64,000 bases of DNA. Origin: Ensifer oleiphilus. Its GTDB lineage: Bacteria > Pseudomonadota > Alphaproteobacteria > Rhizobiales > Rhizobiaceae. The stretch lies in assembly GCF_013371465.1 (NCBI RefSeq), contig NZ_JABWDU010000011.1, forward strand, positions 107,156 through 171,155, read 5' to 3'. Below, piece after piece: positions 17,394-26,356 of this stretch (within the stretch, counting starts at the first letter, position 1; every line of letters begins with the position of its first letter). The notes beneath the pieces are model-generated. The model ran no database searches. It was given only the letters and a program-made list of their open reading frames with translations, and was not told the DNA's origin. The position numbers and the translations under genes are program-made.

Positions 17394-17792
17394 TCATTTC
17401 ACCGGGACAGCAAGAGGCGTATCCTTCGCGACGATGTAAGTCGCAAGCTCCGACGCCTCGCCATCACCAACATTCTTGGCGATGTGCGCAACACCCGCCG
17501 GAATGAAGAGGGCTTCACCGGCTTTTAGCGTTACCGGCCTCTGACCTTCGAGCGTGTACTCCAGCGTACCTTTGAGAACATATGCAATTTCTTCGCCGGG
17601 GTGTTTATGGTTGATAGATGCAGCCTTTGGCGGGAAATCTACTCGGACCTGAAGCGTTTCCTTGCCCGGCACGCTGATATCGCTTTGAACCAGACCAGTC
17701 CGTTTGAGTTCCTGGGCCTGGGCAACGCCGCCCAGCGCGAAACTGATTGAAGCCGCGGCGGCAGCGATCGCGATGTTATGCATAATTTTCAT
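17394..17792 (-). CDS. Exported cupin-domain protein
   Basis: A 132-residue protein with a signal peptide (MKIMHNIAIAAAAASISFAL, cleavage near AQA-Q) and one cupin barrel. Motif 1: INHKHPGEEIAYVLKGTLEY, with two His and a Glu; motif 2: GEALFIPAGVAHIAKN. This full metal-ligand set differs in detail from the three other exported cupins in the window (8175, 10695, 44680). It lies just upstream of the epoxide hydrolase gene on the same strand (28 bases), so the two probably form an operon. Role unknown; periplasmic by signal. Confidence 0.87.
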   Translation of the reverse strand: MKIMHNIAIAAAAASISFALGGVAQAQELKRTGLVQSDISVPGKETLQVRVDFPPKAASINHKHPGEEIAYVLKGTLEYTLEGQRPVTLKAGEALFIPAGVAHIAKNVGDGEASELATYIVAKDTPLAVPVK

Positions 17793-18353
17793 TTGGAACC
17801 CTTTCCAGTTTGAAGCGTGCAGCCGAGGATGCAGTCGCGCTTTTGCGTCGGGACCTCAATCCTCACCAAATCCGTTTCTATTACCGTGGTAAGTTGACGC
17901 GCTGTTTGTGTCTGGATTGTTTCGCGTTGGACTAGAGTTTGTATCAAACGTGCGCAGATGGAGGGGCTGAAACGTTTAGTTACAAAATTCGTCCATGACG
18001 GTTTCGTCGGGAGCAGAAACACTTCTCCGTCAATCGCACTGAATGCGATTTGCTAGGGCAATAAGCATCCTTCCCGAAAATCGTCAGTCGGTTACAAAAA
18101 GCGGCTGGACTTGTGCAGCTCGGTGACAGGGCAACTAAAGTACAGTCCCGTTCCATAATACCAATTACGCGACTAACTACTTGATTTTGTTTACTTTTTA
18201 ACGAAGCCCCAACAGCAAATTACCCGTCGGTTGGCTGCGTCATCAGGTCCACGCTCTGTTGGCGTCCGCACATCAACAACATGAATCAGTTCGTCATGAT
18301 CGATTCAAAACTCTCATTGGACGCGGGGTCTCCGAGCGGCGATCATCGCGCCC
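17793..18353. other. Intergenic region without recognised gene
   Basis: About 560 bases between the divergent cupin and WGR genes. Part of it (about 18080-18220) is poorer in GC than its surroundings. Only short unsupported frames are present, and no clear operator or terminator was recognised. Confidence 0.4.
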
Positions 18354-18668
18354 ATGACCCAGCCGTGCTCCAGCCTGTACTTGCAACGGATAGATCCAAG
18401 CCGAAACATGGCGCGCTATTATGCGCTTTCGATACAGCGAAACCTGTTTGGTGAAATCTGCCTCATTCGGTCGTGGGGGCGTGTCGGAACCCTTGGCCAA
18501 CAACTAAGCCACCATTTTGCGTCCGAGACTGAGGCAGTGGCGCTCCTTCACGTATTCGCCCGTCAGAAGACAGCGAAGGGCTACGTGTCCACCGCAAGTC
18601 TTGGAAGATCGACGCTGTGTAGCGACATCCGAGGCGTCGCTTTACCTGTGGCGCAGTCCGTGGCGTGA
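18354..18668 (+). CDS. WGR-domain protein
   Basis: A 104-residue protein that is little more than one WGR domain: LYLQRIDPSRNMARYYALSI, then LIRSWGRVGTLGQ with the signature Trp-Gly-Arg, and a basic C-terminal helix with ARQKTAKGY. WGR domains bind DNA or nucleic acid ends in PARPs and other proteins. Small stand-alone versions are common on rhizobial plasmids, with no established function. It is followed by the convergent higBA pair. Confidence 0.85.
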   Translation: MTQPCSSLYLQRIDPSRNMARYYALSIQRNLFGEICLIRSWGRVGTLGQQLSHHFASETEAVALLHVFARQKTAKGYVSTASLGRSTLCSDIRGVALPVAQSVA

Positions 18669-18687
18669 GGATTTCAAGCCCGCCTTG

Positions 18688-19083
18688 TCAGGCTACCTCT
18701 CTTTCGCGACCGACAAGATGATAAGGCTTCACAAGGTAGTCGGACGGAATATTCCACGCCTTATGAAGCCGGTGGATCATCTCCACGGTCAGAGTCCGCC
18801 TTTTATTCAGAACCTCAGAGGCCCGAGAGCGCGAACCTAAAATCACGGCAAGATCGGCCTGCGTGCGGCCGAACATTTCCATGTGGGCCTTGATAAGCTC
18901 AACGGGTTCAGGTGCCTCTATCGGGTAGTGCGCGTCTTCATATGCCTCGATGAGGGCCGATAGAACGTCGAAGCGCTCAGCCTCTTCAGTCCCGAGTTCC
19001 GGCTGGTTCTCGAAATATGCCGAGACCTCTGCAATAGCCCATGCAAGGTCATCGTCATTCCTGATGGCTCGAATGTTGTCCAT
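18688..19083 (-). CDS. higA: HigA-type antitoxin with helix-turn-helix
   Basis: Antitoxin and autorepressor of 131 residues. The C-terminal HTH reads FGRTQADLAVILGSRSRASE followed by LNKRRTLTVEMIHRLHKAW; the N-terminal part is acidic (FENQPELGTEEAERF) and probably wraps the toxin. The start codon overlaps the toxin stop (TAATG), giving translational coupling. Toxin-first order is normal for higBA. The repressor would act on the palindrome upstream of the toxin gene. Confidence 0.88.
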   Translation of the reverse strand: MDNIRAIRNDDDLAWAIAEVSAYFENQPELGTEEAERFDVLSALIEAYEDAHYPIEAPEPVELIKAHMEMFGRTQADLAVILGSRSRASEVLNKRRTLTVEMIHRLHKAWNIPSDYLVKPYHLVGREREVA

Positions 19084-19379
19084 TACACCGTCTCCGGGTT
19101 GATCTGATCGTACTCTTTGTGGGTGCCAACAAACTTGATCAGCACCCGCTTATATGGATAGGCAACGTGGACGATCAGGCGATACTTGTTGCCGGAAATG
19201 TCGAATATGATGCGATTATCGCTGACAAAATCGATGTTGGCACCGAACATCGTCTTCACATCCGCCGGCCCCGTCCACGCGGCGCTGCTCACCATTGCGT
19301 ACCAGGTCTTCAGGGGTACTTCCGCTTGGGGATGCCTTCCCCAGAAGGCTCTCAACGTGGACTTCGCTATGATTTGCAT
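19083..19379 (-). CDS. higB: HigB-type mRNA-interferase toxin
   Basis: A 98-residue RelE-fold toxin of the HigB_toxin family. The N-terminus MQIIAKSTLRAFWGRHPQAE, the DIDFVSDNRIIFDISGNKY-like core (NIDFVSDNRIIFDISGNKYR) and the basic C-terminal VLIKFVGTHKEYD, with Lys, His and Tyr, match ribosome-dependent mRNA endonucleases. It is first in a two-gene operon with higA. Near traA, such a module would promote plasmid maintenance. Confidence 0.88.
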   Translation of the reverse strand: MQIIAKSTLRAFWGRHPQAEVPLKTWYAMVSSAAWTGPADVKTMFGANIDFVSDNRIIFDISGNKYRLIVHVAYPYKRVLIKFVGTHKEYDQINPETV

Positions 19380-19391
19380 GCGTCATGTGTA

Positions 19392-19406
19392 TTCCCATAT
19401 TGGGAA
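19392..19406. promoter_or_regulatory. Candidate HigA operator
   Basis: Perfect palindrome TTCCCA-TAT-TGGGAA, 13 bases upstream of the higB start. Its position between promoter and start fits autorepression by the HigA-HigB complex; assignment is inference. Confidence 0.6.
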
Positions 19407-19718
19407 CAAGTCTACAAATTTGTCAACACGCAAACCCCTTAGTGACGATGCACCCGGTGGGTTGCCACCGCCCGCGGGACCGGCCCAAACGGCGGTATCG
19501 GGAGTGGGCCTGGCGACCGATTATGTTTCTGGGCACATGCGCAATCGCACTCAACCCTGAAAATTTGCGCGGTGCCCACTCGAATCGGACCGCAGACACG
19601 AAAAACCGCGGTTCGCACTTAACGCACCCAAACGCCACGCAGACTGGTCGGGACCTGTGCTTTGTGGCGACAACCTGTTCCGCGGTACTCTCGCCACACG
19701 AACTTGGGAACGGTTGGA

Positions 19719-19907
19719 TGTTTCGAGAAAAGTGGCTTGCAATGCTGAACGAATGGCTGAAACGCGGAGCGGCTGTACTGCGCCTGGTTCCCCCTGCGTC
19801 CCTAAAAACGGAGAGTTTCGAAATACACGGCGCGACGGCGAGCGATGTCGTACAGATCTTGCAGGCGTTAAAACAGCACGGCGCCCCGCGATCCTCAAGG
19901 CGGTGAC
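19719..19907 (+). CDS. Hypothetical 62-residue ORF
   Basis: Plus-strand frame starting MFREKWLAMLNEWLKRGAAV and ending just before the traA stop, convergent with it. The tail FEIHGATASDVVQILQALKQ is loosely like the C-terminal part of IS66-type accessory proteins, but this is weak. No clear ribosome site. It may be a remnant; the rest of 19444-19911 holds nothing recognisable. Confidence 0.25.
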
Positions 19908-19911
19908 GCCG

Positions 19912-22900
19912 TCACATCCCCAGACCCAGTCCCTTTTTCAGCCCTCGAGTGAGCTCGTGCTTGCGGGTCAGCTCCGCCCCCTGCGCTCGATGAGCTAACC
20001 GGGCGACATCCTTGATGCGATCAAGTTTCGTGGAGAGCTCCGGCCCGAGCAGCACGGTTTGGCTCTTCCAGTCGCGCGGATCGGCGCTACCGAACCGCTG
20101 CTCGAGCGCATGCGCGATGTTCTTGGCCTCCTCGAGCGCCTGCTTTCCCTCCGGCGTGCCGGATAGCTGCTCGAGGAATTTCGGCTTCTCGGCAGGGGAA
20201 AGTCCGTCGAGCTGCTTCAGGATGGCCTCACTTCGGGGTGTGAGCCCCGGAACCTCGACCACATCACGCTTCTCGCGGTTCCACTTTTCTGATTGGTACT
20301 CGGCCTCAAGCCGGCGCTCCCAGGTTTGACCGGCCGACGCGACGTGATGGCCGAGCGCCTTGGCGTAATGACGCGCGGTCTTGCGCTCCTTGTTCTCGCC
20401 CAAAAGCCCGGCCTTGCCGCGGAGCTCCCCGAACTGCTCCGGACGCTCGGCGACCGATTTCGCCAAAGCCTGACCGTCTGCGCCCTTATCCACAATGGCC
20501 GCCCCGAGCTTCACGGCAACACCGTCCGGATCGGCATAGACATTGCGCCCAATAGACCGCACCGCCTCCATCGCTCGATCGAAATCCGGCCTGGCCTTCT
20601 CCCGGGCAATGTCCTCGACGCTGCGGGAATATATCGTCAGCGCCGGCACAAGCGGCTCAACTGTTTCCGTCGCCCTCGCCACACTCTGCCCGGCTCGCTG
20701 CCCCTCGTCGATGGCTGGAGACTGAGGGGCGGCCGAATGAGCACGCTCCTCGCCAGCACCGGAGCGAAGTGCCAGCCGCTCGTCCGCCCGACCAGGCGAA
20801 AGGGTGACAGCGATCTCGCTTGCGACGCCGAACTCTTCCGCCAGCCCCCGCCGCTCGGCAAATTTGCTGGTGTAGTCGAGCGTGGTTTCCTTTGCCCCCG
20901 ATCGGCTCATGCTGGCGCTAAGGGCCTTCATGTCCTTCAGCTCATCACAACCGGCATAGAGCTGCACTTGATCGCGGTGACGCGTCATCGCCACATAGGT
21001 CAGATGCCGGTCCATGGTACCGGACGCCATGACGAAGGCGCGATCGACCGTCGCGCCTTGAGACTTATGGATGGTGGTCGCATAGCCGTGATCAAAGGAT
21101 TGGTAACTGTTGACGGGTATGGACACCGCACAGGCGTTGTTCTGCCCGCTGCCGTCGAGACGTATCTGTAGTGCGTCCGCCTCGACGGCGATGACGGTAC
21201 CGAGCATTCCGTTCTTCACCCCGAGATCGCGGTTGTTTTCGAGAAGCACAATTCGATCGCCTGGTGCGAAAGCGCGCTTGCCGTCATTGGTCTGATAGAC
21301 CACTTCACGCCCCAGCGCGCCCTCACCATCCTGACCACGCGCCAACCGACCGCGCTCCTGAAGCGATGCACGAATGTCGGCATTGATCGCCCGAACGTCG
21401 ACGCGCCGATGCGCCAATGCAATCCGTGAGCCGGACGAGCGTTCTTCCAAATCGGAAATGTAGTCGCGAACCAAAACGTCTCGCGCCTCGTCGCGGTTGT
21501 CGGAGAATTGAACCGCGCCGCGATCGGCATAGATCGCCAACCCCTCAATGGTTCGATGGGTGGCAAACGCTATCGACGCCTCACGCTGCCAGCTCTCGTT
21601 CTGCCGGCGGATTTCAGAAAGTTCGACCGCGCCGACACGCTCGGCAATCGCGCGGAACGGAGACCCTGCCCCGATCGCTTGAAGCTGTTCGTGATCACCA
21701 ACCAGAACGAGCTTCGCGCCACGCGCTTCGGCCTCAATGACGAACTTCGCAAGCTGCCGACTTGCGACCATGCCAGCCTCGTCGATGACGAGTACGTCGC
21801 CCTTGCCAAGCTGCCCCCTGCCCGCCTGCCAACCGTACTCCCACGAGGCCAACGTGCGCGACGCAATGCCGGAGGATTCCTCCAGACCTTCTGCCGCCTT
21901 GCCGGCAAGCGCTGCACCGTGAACCCTGCAACCCTGCCTCACCCAGGCATCGTGTGCTGCGGCAAGCATGGTGGATTTACCCGCGCCGGCAAAGCCAATC
22001 ACCGCCGCAATCTGCGCCGGCCCGGTGATGTGGCGCACGGCAACACGCTGCTCTTCGCTCAACCCGGAACGCTCGATTGCCCGCTCCCAATCGGTGAGCA
22101 GCATTTCACCGCGTTCGACTTTTTCAGAGAGTGAGGCAGCGGTTCTAGCCCTGATCGCATCGTCCTGTAAGTGCAGTGCCTGATCGACGTGCTGGCGATG
22201 AACACCGTGGCGCAATGACTGGCTCATGCGCTCCGCGCTCGCGGCCATGGCACGCTCGATCTCCACCATCTCGCGCGTCGAATACCGCGCCAGTTCTCGA
22301 TCGGTTTCAGGCTTCAACTCGACCAATGCCGGTGATGCCATGACGGCCGCAAAGGCATTGCGAAACCCGTCCACATCGTCGATGTAACGATGCAGAGCGC
22401 GGGCGATGTCGTGGCGATCAAACACACTCTTCTCGCCGGTGATGATCGACAGAACCTGCTCCGGTTGTCTGCGGATCAACTCGGCATTGGATCGCGCCGC
22501 CTTCCAGTCAATCCGTTCACGCGACACGTCCAGCCCACGCCGGTCCATCTGCGAGGCATGCACACCCATATGCTCGGTCGGCTCGATCTCGAGACCGCGC
22601 TCCAGGTGCGAACGATGATCGACCCGAGCATCCAGTCCAAGCCGTGCCAGTTGTCGGTTTGTTTGGTGTTCCCAGAGTTGCCGGATATCGCGAAGCTGCA
22701 TGTGCGAGGTCGGCTGGTCGTGGTTCAACAGCCACTTGTTCTCGCGCTCGATAAGTGTCTTCTCACCGAGCCCCTGCTCGCTCACCACCCGCGTCGTCAT
22801 CACCACATGGGCGTGGAAATTCCGGATATCGCTTTCACCCTGTGGCTGGTGAATGGAGAAGTCGACCGCGGCGCCATAGCGGTTTGCCAGATCCCGCGCG

Positions 22901-23226
22901 AAGTCGCGTGTCAGCGCCAGGCGATCGCCAGCACTCATCTCATGCGGAAGTGCGATCTCGAACTCGCGGGCGACCCGCGCATCCTTTCGGTTCTCGGCTT
23001 TCTCAACGGCATTCCACAACGTCGAGCGATCCAGTGCCCAGGACGCCTCGACGCCGTCAGGAAGAACAATCTCGGAGTGCTCGACACCTCGCTTCTGCGT
23101 GAAGTCGTGCACGATGCCGTCGCGCTCGTTGACGATCTTCGTCGCGGTGCGATAGGCGATGGCCGCCACCGCGCTGCGGCCGCCACTTCTTGCGATCGGC
23201 TTCATGCTGCAATGGTAGATGGCCAA
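19912..23226 (-). CDS. traA: TraA-type conjugative relaxase/helicase
   Basis: DNA-processing enzyme that nicks oriT and unwinds the transferred strand. Start TTG 23226 (LAIYHCSMKPIARSGGRSAV) is preceded by GGAGGGT; the frame extends upstream but that part is not protein-like. Length is 1,104 residues, normal for Ti-type TraA. Residues 1-230 form the MobA/MobL relaxase with the metal-binding FHAHVV (His138, His140) and His126. Walker A is GFAGAGKST at 411-419, Walker B VLVIDEAGM, and helicase motifs HKSQGATVDRAF and YVAMTRHRDQ follow in the TraI/RecD-like half. The C-terminus is charged. The gene is divergent from the NYN-traD-traG operon with oriT between, as in Ti-type mobilisation regions. 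Confidence 0.95.
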   Translation of the reverse strand: MAIYHCSMKPIARSGGRSAVAAIAYRTATKIVNERDGIVHDFTQKRGVEHSEIVLPDGVEASWALDRSTLWNAVEKAENRKDARVAREFEIALPHEMSAGDRLALTRDFARDLANRYGAAVDFSIHQPQGESDIRNFHAHVVMTTRVVSEQGLGEKTLIERENKWLLNHDQPTSHMQLRDIRQLWEHQTNRQLARLGLDARVDHRSHLERGLEIEPTEHMGVHASQMDRRGLDVSRERIDWKAARSNAELIRRQPEQVLSIITGEKSVFDRHDIARALHRYIDDVDGFRNAFAAVMASPALVELKPETDRELARYSTREMVEIERAMAASAERMSQSLRHGVHRQHVDQALHLQDDAIRARTAASLSEKVERGEMLLTDWERAIERSGLSEEQRVAVRHITGPAQIAAVIGFAGAGKSTMLAAAHDAWVRQGCRVHGAALAGKAAEGLEESSGIASRTLASWEYGWQAGRGQLGKGDVLVIDEAGMVASRQLAKFVIEAEARGAKLVLVGDHEQLQAIGAGSPFRAIAERVGAVELSEIRRQNESWQREASIAFATHRTIEGLAIYADRGAVQFSDNRDEARDVLVRDYISDLEERSSGSRIALAHRRVDVRAINADIRASLQERGRLARGQDGEGALGREVVYQTNDGKRAFAPGDRIVLLENNRDLGVKNGMLGTVIAVEADALQIRLDGSGQNNACAVSIPVNSYQSFDHGYATTIHKSQGATVDRAFVMASGTMDRHLTYVAMTRHRDQVQLYAGCDELKDMKALSASMSRSGAKETTLDYTSKFAERRGLAEEFGVASEIAVTLSPGRADERLALRSGAGEERAHSAAPQSPAIDEGQRAGQSVARATETVEPLVPALTIYSRSVEDIAREKARPDFDRAMEAVRSIGRNVYADPDGVAVKLGAAIVDKGADGQALAKSVAERPEQFGELRGKAGLLGENKERKTARHYAKALGHHVASAGQTWERRLEAEYQSEKWNREKRDVVEVPGLTPRSEAILKQLDGLSPAEKPKFLEQLSGTPEGKQALEEAKNIAHALEQRFGSADPRDWKSQTVLLGPELSTKLDRIKDVARLAHRAQGAELTRKHELTRGLKKGLGLGM

Positions 23227-23264
23227 GTGACACCCTCCAAAGTCGCACAACCATACCAAGCACT

Positions 23265-23295
23265 GAGTTGCGCAGCAACTCGTAAGTGCGCCCTT
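23265..23295 (+). other. oriT: Origin of transfer (oriT) core
   Basis: GAGTTGC-GCA-GCAACTC forms a perfect 7-base stem immediately followed by GTAAGTGCGCCCTT. The latter matches the conserved nick region of RSF1010/Ti-type oriTs (TAAGTGCGCCCT). The site lies 39 bases from the traA start, between traA and the divergent transfer genes, as in Ti plasmids. The exact nick position cannot be fixed from sequence alone. Confidence 0.85.
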
Positions 23296-23417
23296 GTAAA
23301 CTTCGTTCGCTACGCTCCCTACGTTCGGGATAACGCAAGACGTACGCTCCCCATGCCAATTCAGGGTTGCGCAAAAAGCAGAAGCGCCTAGTTTCAGTGC
23401 AACCGGTGGAGGGTCAA

Positions 23418-24209
23418 ATGGCAACAGACAATTCCGCAACACTGGCACTGTTGATCGACGGCGACAACGCTTCGCCAAAGATCGTTGTTGGCCTCATGGC
23501 CGAGATCGCCAACTACGGGATCGCCAGCGTCAAACGTATCTACGGCGACTGGACTGGCCCCAACCTCAAGGGCTGGAAAGAATGCCTTCTCGAACATTCC
23601 ATTCAGCCCATTCAGCAGTTCGCCTATACAACCGGAAAGAACGCAACCGATGGCGCTATGATCATCGATGCCATGGACCTGCTTTACACGGGCCGCTTCT
23701 CCGGCTTCTGCATCGTCTCCAGTGACAGCGACTTCGCGCGGCTTGCTGCCCGCATCCGTGAACAGGGTGTCACGGTCTATGGCTTCGGTGAACGCAAGAC
23801 CCCTCGCCCATTCATTACCGCTTGCGACAAGTTCGTCTATTTCGATGTGCTCAGTGCACCGGTCGAAGAGATCGAAGAAGCCGCGGTTGCCGACCGCCAG
23901 AAACCGACGGAAGTCAAACCTGCCGCTGCCAAGCCCGTGCCGCGAAAGGCAGGTCTCGATAAGGCGGCACGTGCGATGCTGACCAAGGCGGTCATCGCAA
24001 CGGCCGACGAAGACGGACGAGCCAATCTGTCCCAAGTGGGCGGGCACCTGGCCAAGCAAGCGCCCGACTTCGATGCCCGCAACTACGGCTTCCCGAGGCT
24101 GAGCGATCTCGTCAGAGCCTCGGGTCTCGTCGATGTCGAGCGGGCCGCGGATAACCCCAAGGCAATCCTGGTTCGTCTCAAAAAGACGTCGGCGGGCAAT
24201 CCGAAATAG
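23418..24209 (+). CDS. NYN (PIN-like) ribonuclease domain with OST-HTH/LOTUS domain
   Basis: A 263-residue protein starting at ATG 23418 behind GGAGGGTCAA. Residues about 8-150 are a NYN/LabA-type PIN-like nuclease: LALLIDGDNASPKIV, DGAMIIDAMDLLYTG and FCIVSSDSDFARLAARIREQ supply the acidic residues of the metal site. Residues about 190-260 look like an OST-HTH/LOTUS RNA-binding domain (ANLSQVGGHLAKQAPDFDAR, then GFPRLSDLVRASG). It is the first gene of the operon leading to traD and traG, 3 bases before traD, at the place traC holds in Ti plasmids. A role in RNA control during transfer is possible but unproven. Confidence 0.87.
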   Translation: MATDNSATLALLIDGDNASPKIVVGLMAEIANYGIASVKRIYGDWTGPNLKGWKECLLEHSIQPIQQFAYTTGKNATDGAMIIDAMDLLYTGRFSGFCIVSSDSDFARLAARIREQGVTVYGFGERKTPRPFITACDKFVYFDVLSAPVEEIEEAAVADRQKPTEVKPAAAKPVPRKAGLDKAARAMLTKAVIATADEDGRANLSQVGGHLAKQAPDFDARNYGFPRLSDLVRASGLVDVERAADNPKAILVRLKKTSAGNPK

Positions 24210-24212
24210 GGG

Positions 24213-24512
24213 ATGAAGATGGCGCGCAAGTCGATCGAACAACGCATCGCCGAACTGGAAGTGCGCAAGAAGATGTTGCAGGCGCGCCTCGGAAAACAGG
24301 AACGTGTTCAAGACACGCGTCGCAAGATCCTCATCGGCGCACTCGTGCTGCATCGATTGGAGCATTCCAAAGACCTGGTGTTCACCCGAAGCTTGCGGGA
24401 ATGGCTTCGTCAGGAATTGCCCGGCTTCCTCGTTCGCGACGCCGACAAGGCGCTGTTCGACGACGTGCTCGGTCAGCCTGACGCGACCGAAAGCGGCGGG
24501 AGGGCGGAATGA
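24213..24512 (+). CDS. traD: Conjugal transfer protein TraD
   Basis: A small basic protein of 99 residues with a coiled N-terminus (KSIEQRIAELEVRKKMLQAR) and the TraD family signature DTRRKILIGALVLHRLEH followed by LREWLRQELPGFLVRDADKA. The family, encoded beside traG and oriT in rhizobial and Ti plasmids, is thought to assist the relaxosome. Start at 24213 or 24219, both near GGGG. A 13-codon frame overlapping its stop (24509-24550) bridges to traG and is probably not a gene. Confidence 0.87.
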   Translation: MKMARKSIEQRIAELEVRKKMLQARLGKQERVQDTRRKILIGALVLHRLEHSKDLVFTRSLREWLRQELPGFLVRDADKALFDDVLGQPDATESGGRAE

Positions 24513-24554
24513 ACACTGCCGCGCGGGGATTGCGCAAGAGATCGAGCTAGCGTG

Positions 24555-26222
24555 ATGGACCGAATACGTCTCACCTGGATTGCCCTGAAAAACCTGATGC
24601 GGATTGCAGCACGAGAACCGGTTTGGACCATTGTAGCGCTGATCCGACTGCCGTTGCGCGCCCTCATGCCAGCAGCGAGTGCAACCGTCATCCTGTTCGG
24701 GGTCGTCGTCCTTGTTGGACAGGGCGGCACCTTCGCCTTGAAACAGCTCGGCTTTGTACTAGGCAGTATCCCGATCATCGCCCTGAACTTGTTCTTGCTG
24801 TTGCTGCTGTTGTTCATCCTGTTCTGGCTTGCCAGCAATCGATTGATCGAACGCTTCGGCAGTCTTGCCGACGCCCACACCCACGGTTCGGCGCGCTTCG
24901 CTACCGCCAGGGAGGTCGCACCCCACACTCGGAACAGCACTGGCGTATTGATCGGCCGCGATCTGAAGACGAGAAAGCTTCTGCGCTATGACGGTCCGGC
25001 GCATCTGCTCACAATGGCGCCGACCAGGTCGGGCAAAGGGGTCGGCACAATCATCCCCAATCTGATCGCCTGCGATCGCTCCGTCATCTGTATTGATCCG
25101 AAGGGTGAAAATGCAAGGATCGCCAGCCGGGCGCGAGCGCGATTTGGCCCGGTTCATGTCCTCGATCCTTTCGCCGTCGGCGGCGAGCCGTCGGCCGCTT
25201 TCAACCCGCTCGACATGCTCGACGCCGCCGGCCTCGACCTGGCGGAAGACGCGAGCAGCCTGGCCGACGCGCTCGTCGTCGACGAGCCGGGCATGGCGGG
25301 AGAGGCGCATTGGAACGAAGAAGCCAAAGCGCTGATCGCTGGACTGATCCTGCATGTCGTTACGGCGGAGGCTCCCGAGCGGCGAACGCTGACCACGCTT
25401 CGAGAAAGGCTGACTTTGGCGCCGGATGCCTTCCTGGCACTGCTCAAGAACATGCAATCGTCAGACGCCGCGGCTGGGCTGGTCGCCCGGGCCGCCAACC
25501 GTCATCTTGCCAAGGCGGATCGTGAAGCCGCCGGCGTGCTCTCGGCCGCGCAACGCCACACCCATTTCCTTGACAGCCCGCGCATGACAGCCGTCCTCAA
25601 TCGATCAGAGTTTCGCTTCGCCGACCTGAAGCACCACAACGCAACAGTGTTCCTGGTCCTGCCACCCGATCGGCTGTTGACCTACTCGCGCTGGTTACGC
25701 CTGCTGGTGACGCAGAGCTTGGCTGACATGGCGCGTGATGCCGCCAAACCCGACCTGCCGGTACTGTATCTGCTCGACGAGTTCGCCGCGCTCGGATATC
25801 TCGCCCCGGTCGAACGCGCCATGGGTCTGATGGCCGGCTACGGCGTCCAACTTTGGCCGATCCTGCAGGACGTTCATCAGCTGCGCGCAATCTATGGCAA
25901 GCGCGCGGGCACCTTTCTTTCCAACGCCGGTCTTCTCCAGGTGTTCGGGGTCAACGATCACGAAAGCGCTCGTCTGGTTTCCGATCTGCTCGGGCAGGAA
26001 ACCGTCCTGTTCCAGACGATGAGCCGTGCGCTCGATGCGGAAAAGTCCGGGCTCAGCTTCAGTGAACAACGCGCAGCCCGCGCCCTGCTCACGCCTGACG
26101 AGGTCCGCAACATACCCGCATGCGCACAGCTGTTGTTCGTTTCGGGCCAGCGCCCCATCATGGCAGGCAAGCTTGTCTATTACAGCGACAAGGAATTCGC
26201 CGGCCAGTTCGATCCGGGGTGA
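24555..26222 (+). CDS. traG: TraG/VirD4-type coupling protein
   Basis: Hexameric inner-membrane ATPase that brings the relaxase-DNA complex to a type IV secretion channel. It has 555 residues with two N-terminal membrane segments (about 42-58 and 72-94), Walker A APTRSGKGVG at about 155-165, Walker B VLYLLDEFAALG, and GVQLWPILQDVHQLRAIYG. It is shorter than the roughly 640-residue Ti TraG, mainly at the C-terminus. ATG 24555 or GTG 24552 may be used; no ribosome site is obvious, so coupling to upstream translation is likely. No trb/virB channel genes are seen here, so mating-pair formation must be encoded elsewhere. Confidence 0.93.
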   Translation: MDRIRLTWIALKNLMRIAAREPVWTIVALIRLPLRALMPAASATVILFGVVVLVGQGGTFALKQLGFVLGSIPIIALNLFLLLLLLFILFWLASNRLIERFGSLADAHTHGSARFATAREVAPHTRNSTGVLIGRDLKTRKLLRYDGPAHLLTMAPTRSGKGVGTIIPNLIACDRSVICIDPKGENARIASRARARFGPVHVLDPFAVGGEPSAAFNPLDMLDAAGLDLAEDASSLADALVVDEPGMAGEAHWNEEAKALIAGLILHVVTAEAPERRTLTTLRERLTLAPDAFLALLKNMQSSDAAAGLVARAANRHLAKADREAAGVLSAAQRHTHFLDSPRMTAVLNRSEFRFADLKHHNATVFLVLPPDRLLTYSRWLRLLVTQSLADMARDAAKPDLPVLYLLDEFAALGYLAPVERAMGLMAGYGVQLWPILQDVHQLRAIYGKRAGTFLSNAGLLQVFGVNDHESARLVSDLLGQETVLFQTMSRALDAEKSGLSFSEQRAARALLTPDEVRNIPACAQLLFVSGQRPIMAGKLVYYSDKEFAGQFDPG

Positions 26223-26356
26223 TCTTGAGGGCGCCAGGCGGAGGCAACGCAGCAAAGTTGATGTGGGACACCTCCCCGTCCCGCCCACCCAAGGCATGAT
26301 GTTGTCGACGGGATCAAAACACCGACCTGCCGGACCAGTCCGCGAAGAGAAAAAGC

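Noticed and set aside
20293..23391. Several long plus-strand frames across traA
   Set aside because: Antisense of a well-conserved relaxase gene; compositions rich in Arg, His and Pro are typical of shadow frames.
23394..24365. A 323-codon minus-strand frame across the NYN gene
   Set aside because: The plus strand has recognisable domains and ribosome sites; the reverse frame has none.
26223..26356. Possible terminator after traG
   Set aside because: GC-rich repeats of bases are present but no stem with a T-run could be drawn.
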